From assembly GCA_943908475.1 (NCBI GenBank), contig CALTTG010000004.1, positions 68,084 to 132,083 of the forward strand: 64,000 bases of DNA. The letters are read 5' to 3'. The DNA comes from an uncultured Burkholderiales bacterium. GTDB taxonomy: Bacteria; Pseudomonadota; Gammaproteobacteria; Burkholderiales; Burkholderiaceae_C. Under the pieces are notes generated by a model, which saw only the letters and a list, made by a program, of their open reading frames with translations, made no database searches and was not told the DNA's origin. Of this stretch, positions 23,866-32,707 are shown one piece after another (position 1 is the stretch's first letter; every line of letters starts with the position of its first letter). A program made the translations under genes and the position numbers.

Positions 23866-24882
23866 ATGACTGCTGTCCAGCCCTCCTCAACTCGCAACGG
23901 CGCGCCAATGTGGCGCCGAGCCTTGGTGTGGCTGGTCGGCATCGGCTTGCTGGCCTGGCTGATGTCAAGCGTGCCGATGGCGATGGTGTGGTCGGCGCTG
24001 GAACGCCCGAGTGCGGGCACTTGGGCGCTGACCCTGGCGGGCCTGATCGCCAGCTACGGTTTGCGAGCCGCACGTCTTCAAATCGTCATGGGTTTGGAAG
24101 CGCATGCCCAGACCTCACGACGTTGGTTGGGCGTGCGCGTTGATGCCCTTCGCGTGATCCTGATGCACAACGCCGCGGTGAACCTGCTGCCGATGCGCGC
24201 GGGCGAACTGAGCTTTCCGTACCTGGCGTCCAAGGTGCTGCGCATGCCCGTGCACCGGGCTGTGGCGTCTTTGCTCTGGATGCGTTTGCAAGACCTCGCG
24301 GTGCTGGTCTGTCTGGGTTTGCTGTGCTGGCCAGCCGTGCCCCTGGCGGGTCGCGCCGTCGGCGTGATCATGGTGGTGGCGGGCTGGCACGGGGGGGTGC
24401 GCCTGCTGAGTTGGCTGCAGCGATACGACACACCGGCCTCGCCCCCAGGAAAGCCTCGCTGGCGTGCCGTGCTGCAGCGCCTGCACGAAGCGTTGTTGGA
24501 GCCTCATCACCATCACTGGGCCACCTGGTTGTTCACCTGGGCCAACTGGACCGTCAAACTGGGGGCCGGCGCCTGGCTCATCAGCGCCATCACCCAAGCG
24601 GCCCTGGGGCCCTCCTGGGCCGGCGCACTGGGGGGTGAGTTGGCCGCCATCGTGCCTGTGCAAGGCCCGGCAGGGTTTGGCACGTACGAAGCCGGCGTCT
24701 GGGCAGGCCTGAGCCTGACCACAGGCGCCCAATCGACATTCAGCCAGGCGGGCATTGCCGCCGCCTTGGCCTTGCACCTGTGTTTCCTGTGTTGCGCCGT
24801 GATGGCCGGTGCCGTGGCGTGGACCACGGGGGCGCGCCTGACCGACCTGAGTCCGCCGCCAGCCCCTCGGAATCCCGACTGA
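23866..24882 (+). CDS. YbhN/lysylphosphatidylglycerol synthase-type membrane protein
   Basis: A 338-residue integral membrane protein with about seven hydrophobic helices. The segment MHNAAVNLLPMRAGELSFPYLASKV and the later PVQGPAGFGTYEAGVWAGLSL are the conserved motifs of the YbhN/LPG synthase transmembrane domain family, members of which move or flip lipids. There is no attached soluble synthase domain. The ATG at 23866 is chosen over upstream codons because the membrane domain starts there. Followed by GT2, GT39 and PAP2 genes on the same strand, suggesting a role in envelope glycolipid metabolism. Confidence 0.75.
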   Translation: MTAVQPSSTRNGAPMWRRALVWLVGIGLLAWLMSSVPMAMVWSALERPSAGTWALTLAGLIASYGLRAARLQIVMGLEAHAQTSRRWLGVRVDALRVILMHNAAVNLLPMRAGELSFPYLASKVLRMPVHRAVASLLWMRLQDLAVLVCLGLLCWPAVPLAGRAVGVIMVVAGWHGGVRLLSWLQRYDTPASPPGKPRWRAVLQRLHEALLEPHHHHWATWLFTWANWTVKLGAGAWLISAITQAALGPSWAGALGGELAAIVPVQGPAGFGTYEAGVWAGLSLTTGAQSTFSQAGIAAALALHLCFLCCAVMAGAVAWTTGARLTDLSPPPAPRNPD

Positions 24883-24928
24883 CGAAATTCACGCAGGTTT
24901 GCTACAAATACCCATCTTCTCGGTGACC

Positions 24929-25939
24929 ATGGCTTCTGATTTTTCCCGCATTCCCCCGCATCGGCTTTCCATCGTGGTGCCGATGTACAACGAGGTCGAC
25001 AACGTCGAGCCTTTCGTCACCGCCGTGCATGAAGCCCTGGCCGATTACCCCTTCGAGTGGGAACTGATCATCGCCAACGACGGCAGCCGCGATGGCACCC
25101 GCCAAGCGCTCGATGAACAAGCGCGGCTGCGCGGCCCCCACGTGCGCCCCGTGCACCTGTGGCGCAACTTCCGCCAGACGGCCGCCATGCAGGCCGGCAT
25201 CGACGCCGCGCGAGGCGATGTGATCGTCACCCTCGACGGTGACTTGCAAAACGACCCGAAGGACATTCCTGCATTGGTCGAAAAGCTGCTGGTCGAGGAT
25301 TTGGACCTCGTTGCAGGTTGGCGCCAAAACCGTCAGGATGGCTTCATCCTTCGGAAGATCCCCTCCAAAATCGCGAACCGTTTGATTCGTCGCATCACCG
25401 AACTGGAGTTTCAAGACCTGGGCTGCAGCCTGAAGGCTTACCGGACCAGCGTGCTGCGCCGCATCCGCCTGTACGGCGAAATGCACCGGTTCATTCCGGC
25501 TTGGATGGCCACGGTGACGTCACCTGCGCGCATGTCGGAAGTGCCTGTGAGCCACCACGCCCGCACGCGTGGCGAATCGAAATATGGCCTGTCCCGCACC
25601 CTGCGGGTGGTGCTCGACCTGCTGGCCGTCAACTTCTTCCTGAAATTCGCCGGACGCCCGGGCCACTTTTTTGGCGGCGTGGGTTTGGGCGTGGGCATGG
25701 TCGGCGGCCTGATCCTGACCTACCTGGCTTTCTTGAAAATGCTGGGCGAGTCGATCGGCGGACGCCCCTTGCTGTGGCTGGGCTTTTTCTGCGTGCTGGG
25801 TGGTTTGCAGTTCCTGACCACCGGCGTGCTGGCCGAGCTTTTGATTCGCATCTACTACGATCGCGGTGAAGTGGCGCCCTACCACACCACCTTCGCCCCC
25901 GCCTTGCCCGAGTCCGAGGGCTGGCACCGCACACACTGA
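24929..25939 (+). CDS. GT2 glycosyltransferase, polyprenyl-phosphate type
   Basis: A 336-residue family 2 glycosyltransferase with the DPM1/ArnC/GtrB architecture: SIVVPMYNEVDN (14-25), nucleotide-sugar motif TLDGDLQNDP (101-110, Asp103/Asp105), DLGCSLKAYR, and two C-terminal membrane helices (about 235-260 and 275-300). Such enzymes charge undecaprenyl phosphate with a sugar for use by a GT39/ArnT-type transferase, and exactly such a gene follows 17 bases later. ArnC itself is possible, but no arnA, arnB or arnD is present. Sugar unknown. Confidence 0.85.
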   Translation: MASDFSRIPPHRLSIVVPMYNEVDNVEPFVTAVHEALADYPFEWELIIANDGSRDGTRQALDEQARLRGPHVRPVHLWRNFRQTAAMQAGIDAARGDVIVTLDGDLQNDPKDIPALVEKLLVEDLDLVAGWRQNRQDGFILRKIPSKIANRLIRRITELEFQDLGCSLKAYRTSVLRRIRLYGEMHRFIPAWMATVTSPARMSEVPVSHHARTRGESKYGLSRTLRVVLDLLAVNFFLKFAGRPGHFFGGVGLGVGMVGGLILTYLAFLKMLGESIGGRPLLWLGFFCVLGGLQFLTTGVLAELLIRIYYDRGEVAPYHTTFAPALPESEGWHRTH

Positions 25940-25955
25940 CCTCACGGACCTCACC

Positions 25956-27749
25956 ATGACTTCCACCGTCGCTCCCGACTCGGTTCCCGCCAGCGTGAAC
26001 ACCCAACAGGGTGCTCGGCCTGCGCACCGCTGGCCCAAACTCTGGGCCCGCCGCATGTGGTTGCTGCTGGCGCTGGCAACCGCCTTGATCGTTTACCGCA
26101 TGGGGGTCATTGAATTCAGCGGCATGTCGCTGTTCTTCGACGAGGCCCAATACTGGGACTGGTCGCGCCACCTGCAGTGGGGCTATTACTCCAAGCCCCC
26201 CATGATCGCCGCCCTGATCAAGGTCAGCACCACCGTGTTCGGTGATGGCGTGCTGGGGGTCAAAGTGTTGTGCATGCTGCTGTATGCGGCCACCGCCGTG
26301 GCCATGGTGGGGCTGGCGCGGGCGCTGTGGCCCACCACCAGCGGTGTTCGCACCGGCATCGTGGCGGGCGCCCTGTTCTTGACCACCCCACTGGCCGGCA
26401 TGCTGGGCATGTTCGCCAGCACCGACGCTCCGCTGATCCTGTGCTGGACCCTGGCTTCATGGGCCTTGTGGCGCGCGCAGGTCACCAACCGTCTGTCGAT
26501 GTGGGCCTTGCTCGGTGTGTTCTGTGGCCTGGGCATGTTGAGCAAATACACCATGGCCGCCTTTGCCGTCACGGCCCTGTGGGCCCTGTGGGGCGTTCAA
26601 GGCCCTCGTCGCGGTCTGTTCCGTCCAGGTCCGTGGGTGACCCTGTTGATCACGCTGGCCATCCTGGGGCCCAACATCTGGTGGAACGTGCAAGAAGGCT
26701 TCCCCACCTTGCACCACACCGCCGAGATCACCACCCAATCTGCGCGAGGCGGCGGCCCCGTGGCCTTCATCGAATTCTTCCTGGGCCAAGTGTTGATGCT
26801 CGGACCCCTCACGGTAATCGCCGGGTTGTGGCTCCACCGCTCGATCGCCAAGGCGCCCACCCCGGACATCGCCAACCAGAGCCAATGGGCGGCCTCCAGC
26901 CAAATGCTGCCCCCCAGCCAATGGGCGGCCAGCACACAGATGACCACGCTGGAACCCCAGACCGATGCGCGCACCCGCACCGTGCGCACCTCGGCCCTGT
27001 ACCTCGCGTCGGTGACGGCCTATCGCTTCCTGGTGATGATCAGCGCCCCCTTGTTGCTGATTGCGCTGGTTCAGTCGTTCATCGGTGGCGCCCACATCAA
27101 CTGGGCGGCACCGGCCATGATCGGCATCTTGCTGCTGATCGCCTCCCGACTGAGCCAACCGCTGTTGCCACTGGCAGCCCCCCGGCCCAAGAAGTGGTTC
27201 TGGGTCGTGCTGCTGGGCAACCTGCTGCTGACGGGTCTGGTCATCCACGCCCGCGACATCCTGGGTGACCAGTTGCCCGCCAAGGCCGACGTGCTGGTGC
27301 GCATGCGGGGGTGGGAGCAGGCCTTCAACACCCTGGAAAGCACCCTGGAAGACCCGCGCTACAAGGGCCTGCCCGTGGTGGCGGATTCCCGCCTGATGCT
27401 GACCCAGTCCAGCTACCAATGGCGTGAGCACCAGCCCAAGATCATGGCTTGGAACCCCGAGCAGCAGCGCGACAACCATTACCGCCTGCAGCAAAGCTTC
27501 CCCAACACCGTGGGCCAAGACGTGCTGGTGCTGTCTGACTCGCCCGAGCCCAAAAACATCCTCAGCCGGTTTGCATGGGTGCGCGAACTCAGCCGCTCGG
27601 CCGTGCAGGTGGGGCCTGACCGACAAGTCACGCTGTACCTCTATCTGGCGCGGGGTTTTGTGGGCTACGACAATGCCACCTACAAAACCCAAAGCGGCAC
27701 CGACGGCGTGACCACCGAGGACACGCCTTTCACCGAACAGAAGAAGTGA
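25956..27749 (+). CDS. ArnT-like GT39 family membrane glycosyltransferase
   Basis: A 597-residue polytopic membrane protein with the GT39/ArnT signature: first helix near 33-47, then the catalytic loop SLFFDEAQYWDW (Asp62-Glu63), KPPM, and the second loop with FASTDAPLILCWTL. It should transfer a sugar from a polyprenyl phosphate donor to lipid A or another target on the periplasmic side. The C-terminal ~120 residues form a soluble domain (VRMRGWEQAF...). An odd insertion with duplicated SQWAAS/STQM motif lies near residues 306-330. The gene ends in a GTGA overlap with the PAP2 gene. Confidence 0.83.
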   Translation: MTSTVAPDSVPASVNTQQGARPAHRWPKLWARRMWLLLALATALIVYRMGVIEFSGMSLFFDEAQYWDWSRHLQWGYYSKPPMIAALIKVSTTVFGDGVLGVKVLCMLLYAATAVAMVGLARALWPTTSGVRTGIVAGALFLTTPLAGMLGMFASTDAPLILCWTLASWALWRAQVTNRLSMWALLGVFCGLGMLSKYTMAAFAVTALWALWGVQGPRRGLFRPGPWVTLLITLAILGPNIWWNVQEGFPTLHHTAEITTQSARGGGPVAFIEFFLGQVLMLGPLTVIAGLWLHRSIAKAPTPDIANQSQWAASSQMLPPSQWAASTQMTTLEPQTDARTRTVRTSALYLASVTAYRFLVMISAPLLLIALVQSFIGGAHINWAAPAMIGILLLIASRLSQPLLPLAAPRPKKWFWVVLLGNLLLTGLVIHARDILGDQLPAKADVLVRMRGWEQAFNTLESTLEDPRYKGLPVVADSRLMLTQSSYQWREHQPKIMAWNPEQQRDNHYRLQQSFPNTVGQDVLVLSDSPEPKNILSRFAWVRELSRSAVQVGPDRQVTLYLYLARGFVGYDNATYKTQSGTDGVTTEDTPFTEQKK

Positions 27750-28516
27750 CCGACGCGAACGAATCTGACGAACGCGACACCCGCCTGATTTGGGCGGGTT
27801 TGTTCTTGAGCTTGGCTGTGTTCATCAAGGTCCCGAACGTGGACCTGTGGGTGAGCGCGCGTTACTGGCACCCCGACACGGGTTTCTTCCAGAAGAACAA
27901 CCCGGTGGTGATGGCCCTGTACGACTACACCCCGTTGGTGGGGCACAGCCTGGTGCTGACGATGCTGCTGCTGGCGGTGCTGGCCCCCTGGCTGAGCCGC
28001 TGGGCCCAGGCCCGAGGGCGAGATGCGCTGAGCGCCGAGCTCTTGGGCTTCTGGCGTCGCACCGCCTTGGGTTGCCTGTGCGTGGCCGTCTTGAGCTCGG
28101 GGCTGATCGTGGAACTGGGCTTGAAAAAGACCATGGGTCGGCCTCGGCCGGTGCAGACCGAACAGTTCGGTGGCGACATGCCCTTCCACGCCATTTACGA
28201 GCGCGGCAGCACCCCCAGCAAACACAAGAGTTTCCCCAGCGGGCATGCGGCAGCGGGTTTCAGCCTGATGGCCCTGGGTCTGGCCTGTGGCCGCACATGG
28301 CGCCGCCGTTGGTTCCTGGCGGGGCTGGTCACCGGCGGTGTGGTCGGGCTGGGTCGCATCATGCAAGGGGGTCATTACCTCAGCGACATCGTGTTTTCCT
28401 TCTATGCCGTGTGGTTGAGCTGCGAGCTGGTAGCCTACGGCTTCCGACGGTGGGACCGGTCGCACCTGCCCCCTCACCACCCCGAGCGCGCAGGGTCGCG
28501 CCGGGCACTTCGCTGA
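27746..28516 (+). CDS. PAP2 superfamily membrane phosphatase
   Basis: A 256-residue inner-membrane phosphatase. The three PAP2 motifs are clear: KKTMGRPRP (KX6RP), PSGHAAAG, and RIMQGGHYLSDIV (RX5HX3D). About six hydrophobic segments. Members remove phosphate from lipid A (LpxE), undecaprenyl pyrophosphate or phosphatidylglycerol phosphate. It starts with GTG inside the stop of the GT39 gene (4-base overlap), so it is coupled to it, which points to a common glycolipid substrate. nadA begins 27 bases downstream but is functionally separate. Confidence 0.85.
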   Translation: MTDANESDERDTRLIWAGLFLSLAVFIKVPNVDLWVSARYWHPDTGFFQKNNPVVMALYDYTPLVGHSLVLTMLLLAVLAPWLSRWAQARGRDALSAELLGFWRRTALGCLCVAVLSSGLIVELGLKKTMGRPRPVQTEQFGGDMPFHAIYERGSTPSKHKSFPSGHAAAGFSLMALGLACGRTWRRRWFLAGLVTGGVVGLGRIMQGGHYLSDIVFSFYAVWLSCELVAYGFRRWDRSHLPPHHPERAGSRRALR

Positions 28517-28542
28517 TCTCCCTTTTCGAGTTTTGAAACGCC

Positions 28543-29661
28543 ATGTCGTCGACCTCCGTTGTCTTTGACTACACCCGCCAGGACGCCAGTGGCGCCAGCT
28601 GCACCGCACACGCCTGGGCCAAGGTCCCCCCAGCCCTGCCAGCCGACCAAAAGGCCGGCGCCATCGCCCGCATCAAGGCCCAACTCAAAGCCCAGAATGC
28701 GGTGCTGATCGCGCACTACTACGTGGACGGCGATTTGCAAGACCTGGCCTGGGAAACCGGTGGCATCGTGTCTGACTCGCTGGAGATGGCACGGTTTGGC
28801 CGTGACCACGCGGCGCAGACTTTGATCGTGGCCGGGGTGAAATTCATGGGCGAGTCCGCCAAGATCCTCAGCCCCGGCAAGCGCGTGCTGATGCCAGACC
28901 TGGACGCCACCTGCTCGCTGGACCTGGGCTGTGAGGCCGACGATTTCGCCAAGTTCTGCGATGCCCACCCAGACCGCAAGGTGGTGGTCTATGCCAACAC
29001 CAGCGCGGCCGTCAAAGCCCGCGCCGACTGGATGGTGACCAGCTCTTGCGCCCTGTCGATCGTGCAGCACCTGAAAGACCAGGGCGAGAAGATCTTGTGG
29101 GCCCCTGATCGCCACCTGGGACGCTACATCCAGAACCAGACGGGCGCCGACATGCTGATGTGGAACGGTGCCTGCATCGTGCACGACGAGTTCAAAGGCG
29201 TGGAGCTGGACCTGCTCAAGGCCGAACATCCCGGTGCCCTGGTGCTGGTGCACCCCGAGTCGCCCGAAAGCGTGGTGGCCCAGGCCGACGTGGTGGGCTC
29301 GACGTCTCAGCTGCTCAAGGCCGTCATCGAGATCGATGCCCCGGCTTACATCGTCGCCACCGACAACGGCATCTTGCACCGCATGCGGCAGCTCGCCCCC
29401 GGCAAGACCTTGATCGAAGCCCCGACCGCGGGCAACAGCGCCACGTGCAAGAGCTGTGCGCACTGCCCCTGGATGGCCATGAACGCCCTGCAGGGTGTGC
29501 TGGCGTGCCTGGACACCGGGTCCGGAGAAATCCACGTGGACGAGGCCGTCCGCATCAAGGCCCACGGCTGCATCGACCGCATGCTCAGCTTCGTGGCCCA
29601 GAACCCGTCTGCCATTGCCAAGCCCGCCCAAGGCTTTGTCCGACACATCGGCGCGGCCTGA
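28543..29661 (+). CDS. nadA: Quinolinate synthase A
   Basis: [4Fe-4S] enzyme condensing iminoaspartate with dihydroxyacetone phosphate to quinolinate in de novo NAD synthesis. 372 residues. Cluster cysteines are expected in ATCSLDLGC, TSSCAL and the C-terminal ATCKSCAHCPWM; the substrate-binding VVYANTSAAVKARADWMVTS is intact. First gene of nadA-nadC (22-base gap). nadB, which makes the iminoaspartate, is 1.3 kb downstream in the opposite direction. Confidence 0.96.
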   Translation: MSSTSVVFDYTRQDASGASCTAHAWAKVPPALPADQKAGAIARIKAQLKAQNAVLIAHYYVDGDLQDLAWETGGIVSDSLEMARFGRDHAAQTLIVAGVKFMGESAKILSPGKRVLMPDLDATCSLDLGCEADDFAKFCDAHPDRKVVVYANTSAAVKARADWMVTSSCALSIVQHLKDQGEKILWAPDRHLGRYIQNQTGADMLMWNGACIVHDEFKGVELDLLKAEHPGALVLVHPESPESVVAQADVVGSTSQLLKAVIEIDAPAYIVATDNGILHRMRQLAPGKTLIEAPTAGNSATCKSCAHCPWMAMNALQGVLACLDTGSGEIHVDEAVRIKAHGCIDRMLSFVAQNPSAIAKPAQGFVRHIGAA

Positions 29662-29682
29662 GCCCGCCCCGCCCTGACTGCC

Positions 29683-30588
29683 ATGTTCGATCACAACGAA
29701 ACCCTGCAAGAAGCGCGCGAGCGCAACATCCGTGACGCCCTGTTCGAGGACGTGGGCGTGTGCGATTGGACCGCTGCCCTGGTGGCGGCGGGTCAACGCG
29801 TCAAGGCCCGCCTGCTCGTTCGCGAAGAGGCTGTTCTGTGCGGCCGGGACTGGTTCGAGGGCTGCCTTCGGGCACTGGACCCGAGCGCGCGCATTGATTG
29901 GGCCTACCAGGAAGGTGACCGCATGACGGCCAACACGCCGGTGTGCGCCATCGAAGCCGATGCGCGTGCGCTTTTGACCGCAGAGCGCCCCGGCCTGAAT
30001 TTCCTGCAGACGCTGTCAGCCGTGGCCACCCTCACGCGCCGCCACATGGACGCCATCGAAGGCGCATCCCCCAACCCGCGCGGCTGTGTGGTGCTCGACA
30101 CCCGCAAGACCCTCCCGGGGCTGCGCTTGGCCCAAAAATACGCGGTTCGCGTGGGTGGGGGCGCCAACCAGCGCCTGGCCCTGTACGACGGCATCCTCAT
30201 CAAGGAAAACCACATCGCGTCGGCCGGCAGCGTGACCGGCGCCCTTCAGCGCGCGCAAGCCCTGGTGGCCGAGCAGGCCCAGCCCAAGGGCCATGACATC
30301 GGCATCCAGATCGAGGTCGAAACGCTGGACCAGCTGCGCGAGGCCTTCGCGGCCGGCGCCACCAGCATCTTGCTGGACAACTTCGACGAAGATCTGATGC
30401 GCCAGGCCGTGGCCATCAACCAAGCCATGACCGGCGGCACGGCCTTGCTGGAGGCCTCGGGCGGCGTCACGCTGGCGCAGTTGCGCGGCATCGCCGCCAC
30501 GGGGGTCGACCGCATTTCCATCGGCAAGCTGACCAAAGACGTCATCGCCACCGACTTCTCGTTGCGGGTCCTCGAACGCATCGCCTGA
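29683..30588 (+). CDS. nadC: Nicotinate-nucleotide pyrophosphorylase (carboxylating)
   Basis: Converts quinolinate and PRPP to nicotinic acid mononucleotide, CO2 and PPi. The 301-residue product has the family blocks ERPGLNFLQTLSAVATLTRR, LDTRKTLPGLRLAQKYAVRVGGG, ILIKENHI, IEVETLDQL and the phosphate-binding EASGGVTLAQLRGIAATGVD. Co-directional with nadA and probably in the same transcript. Confidence 0.97.
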   Translation: MFDHNETLQEARERNIRDALFEDVGVCDWTAALVAAGQRVKARLLVREEAVLCGRDWFEGCLRALDPSARIDWAYQEGDRMTANTPVCAIEADARALLTAERPGLNFLQTLSAVATLTRRHMDAIEGASPNPRGCVVLDTRKTLPGLRLAQKYAVRVGGGANQRLALYDGILIKENHIASAGSVTGALQRAQALVAEQAQPKGHDIGIQIEVETLDQLREAFAAGATSILLDNFDEDLMRQAVAINQAMTGGTALLEASGGVTLAQLRGIAATGVDRISIGKLTKDVIATDFSLRVLERIA

Positions 30589-30690
30589 GGACGGTTGGCG
30601 TCACCCGAGAGATTGACCGGGGTTTGGGGCATTTTTCACGCCCACCGGGCCCGCAGCCTGATCCACACTGCGGGAACCTGGAGCCCCTTC

Positions 30691-30975
30691 ATGCCCGCCG
30701 ACTTCCACACCCTCAGAAACTACTACGAGCACCTGGTCATCGACGCCGTCATCGACCAAGCCGCTCAGTACCCCCTGCTGACCGAAGATCAGCACCCGGA
30801 TGTGGCCTGCGTGGCGCTGAACCGCTTGCCGCCCCGCTACATCCGGCATCAGGTCGACCTGGCCTTTCACATGACCGAGAAAGAACAGCGCGACAACGAA
30901 CAGCAAATCCACAAGGCGGTGAAATTCGCCTTCGAATTCGTGCAGGCGCGCTACGCCATGCGCGCGCGCCGCTGA
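30691..30975 (+). CDS. ComFB-like late competence protein
   Basis: A 94-residue protein beginning MPADFHTLRNYYEHLVIDAVIDQ and containing the conserved DVACVALNRLPPRYIRHQVDLAF of the ComFB family. Bacillus ComFB belongs to a competence operon but has no proven role in uptake; cyanobacterial relatives bind cyclic di-nucleotides, and some families have a Cys metal site, for which only one Cys is visible here. It sits alone between nadC and nadB, converging on nadB with a 9-base gap. No competence genes are nearby. Confidence 0.7.
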   Translation: MPADFHTLRNYYEHLVIDAVIDQAAQYPLLTEDQHPDVACVALNRLPPRYIRHQVDLAFHMTEKEQRDNEQQIHKAVKFAFEFVQARYAMRARR

Positions 30976-30984
30976 CACGCGGCC

Positions 30985-32625
30985 TCAGGGCAGCCAGGCG
31001 TCTTTCGTCTGGGGCTTCTTGCACAAAATGGTCGGGAAGCTCACGGGCAGGGTGTGGGGATAGTCGCGGCTGTAATGCAAGCCTCGGCTCTCCTGACGCG
31101 ACAAAGCCGACCGCACGATCAGCTCGGCGCAATCGACCAAATTGCGCAGCTCCAGCAGGTCGCGGCTGACGCGGAAGGCCGCGTAGTACTCGTCGATCTC
31201 CTTGCGCAACAACTTGATGCGATGGCGCGCACGCTCCAGGCGGCGGGTGGTGCGCACGATGCCCACGTAGTTCCACATCAGCAGGCGCAACTCGTCCCAG
31301 TTGTGGGCGATGACCACTTCTTCATCGGCATCGGTGACCTGGCTTTCGTCCCAGGCCGGTACCTTGGGCACCCGGGAAGGAATCTGTCCGTGGATGTCGT
31401 CGGCACAGGTCTTGCCCAGCACCACGCATTCCAGCAGGGAGTTGCTGGCCAGGCGGTTGGCCCCATGCAGGCCGGTGTAGGTGGTCTCGCCCACGGCATA
31501 CAGCCCCGGCAGATCGGTGCGGCCATGCAGGTCGGTCACCACGCCACCGCAGGTGTAATGGGCGGCAGGAACCACCGGGATGGGCTGACGGCTGATGTCG
31601 ATGCCCAATTGCAGGCAGCGCGCAAAAATGGTGGGGAAGTGCTCTTTCAGGAACGCTTCGCCCAAGTGCGTGGCGTCCAGCCACACATGGTCGACCCCGT
31701 GTTTTTTCATCTCGAAGTCGATGGCGCGGGCCACGATGTCTCGGGGCGCAAGTTCCCCCCGTTCGTCATGGTCGGGCATGAATCGATGACCATTGGGCAG
31801 CTTGAGCAACCCGCCTTCGCCCCGCAGGGCTTCGGTGATCAGGAAGCTGCGCTCTTGCGGGTGGTACAGGCAGGTGGGGTGGAACTGGATGAACTCCATG
31901 TTGCCCACACGACACCCTGCCCGCCAGGCCATGGCGATGCCGTCGCCCGTTGAGGTTTCCGGGTTGGTGGTGTAGCGATACACCTTGCCCGCCCCACCGG
32001 TCGCCAGCACCACGGCCGAGGCGGCCAGGGTCTCGACCTTGTGCGTGTCGATGTCCAGGGCATACACACCATGGCAGCGGGGCCCGGGCATCTGGTCGGC
32101 CTCGCTGCGCTTGAGGTGCCGATTGGTGATCAGGTCCACCGCCATCCAGCGCTCACGCAGGGTGATGTTGGGGTGGCGCTTGACCTCGTCCAGCAGCACA
32201 TCATGGATGGCTTTGCCCGTGGCATCTGCGGCGTGCGCGATGCGTCGAACGGCATGCCCCCCCTCTCGGGTGAGGTGCAAGCCCAGCGGGCCAGACGGGT
32301 CGGGCGAGAACGGGACCCCCCGGTCCACCAACCAGGCCACGGCTTCAGCGCTGCGTCGCGCGATGAACTCGGCCGTGCGTTCGTCGACGAGGCCAGCCCC
32401 GGCCTCCTGGGTGTCTTTCACATGGGAGTCGATGCTGTCATCGCTGCCCAACACACCCACAATCCCCCCCTGGGCCCACGCGGTGGCGGCCTCCTCCAGA
32501 TGGCGTTTGGCCAGCACGATCACCGGTTGAGTCTCGGCCAGGTGCAGGGCCACGGTGAGCCCGGCCAGACCGGCCCCGATGATGACGACAGGCAGCGAGG
32601 GCGCTGCGGCAGTGTTTTCAAGCAT
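30985..32625 (-). CDS. nadB: L-aspartate oxidase
   Basis: FAD enzyme oxidising L-aspartate to iminoaspartate, the substrate of NadA. 546 residues from the ATG at 32625 (549 from ATG 32634). The FAD-binding GAGLAGLTVALHLAE is near the N-terminus; EFIQFHPTCLY, GEGGLL, ELAPRDIVARAI and the C-terminal catalytic HGANRLASNSLLECVV are all present as in the succinate dehydrogenase/NadB family. The start at 32625 is preferred because a TAAAAT box (32633-32638) lies exactly 7 bases before it and overlaps the earlier ATG. Convergent with the ComFB-like gene, divergent to the YpfJ gene. Confidence 0.96.
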   Translation of the reverse strand: MLENTAAAPSLPVVIIGAGLAGLTVALHLAETQPVIVLAKRHLEEAATAWAQGGIVGVLGSDDSIDSHVKDTQEAGAGLVDERTAEFIARRSAEAVAWLVDRGVPFSPDPSGPLGLHLTREGGHAVRRIAHAADATGKAIHDVLLDEVKRHPNITLRERWMAVDLITNRHLKRSEADQMPGPRCHGVYALDIDTHKVETLAASAVVLATGGAGKVYRYTTNPETSTGDGIAMAWRAGCRVGNMEFIQFHPTCLYHPQERSFLITEALRGEGGLLKLPNGHRFMPDHDERGELAPRDIVARAIDFEMKKHGVDHVWLDATHLGEAFLKEHFPTIFARCLQLGIDISRQPIPVVPAAHYTCGGVVTDLHGRTDLPGLYAVGETTYTGLHGANRLASNSLLECVVLGKTCADDIHGQIPSRVPKVPAWDESQVTDADEEVVIAHNWDELRLLMWNYVGIVRTTRRLERARHRIKLLRKEIDEYYAAFRVSRDLLELRNLVDCAELIVRSALSRQESRGLHYSRDYPHTLPVSFPTILCKKPQTKDAWLP

Positions 32626-32632
32626 GAGCCGC

Positions 32633-32638
32633 ATTTTA
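32633..32638 (-). promoter_or_regulatory. -10-like box of nadB (possible leaderless start)
   Basis: On the minus strand TAAAAT stands 7 bases before the ATG at 32625, with no ribosome site in between. This decides the start choice: the upstream ATG at 32634 overlaps the box itself. Confidence 0.5.
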
Positions 32639-32707
32639 TCGACCCTGCTTCGACCCCAGGGGCGGCGCTGCTACCATCGTCCGATTGAATTTGTCGTGGA
32701 GCAACCC

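Noticed and set aside
24929..27749. Naming the GT2/GT39 pair arnC/arnT
   Set aside because: No arnA, arnB, arnD or arnEF is present, so aminoarabinose as the sugar is not supported.
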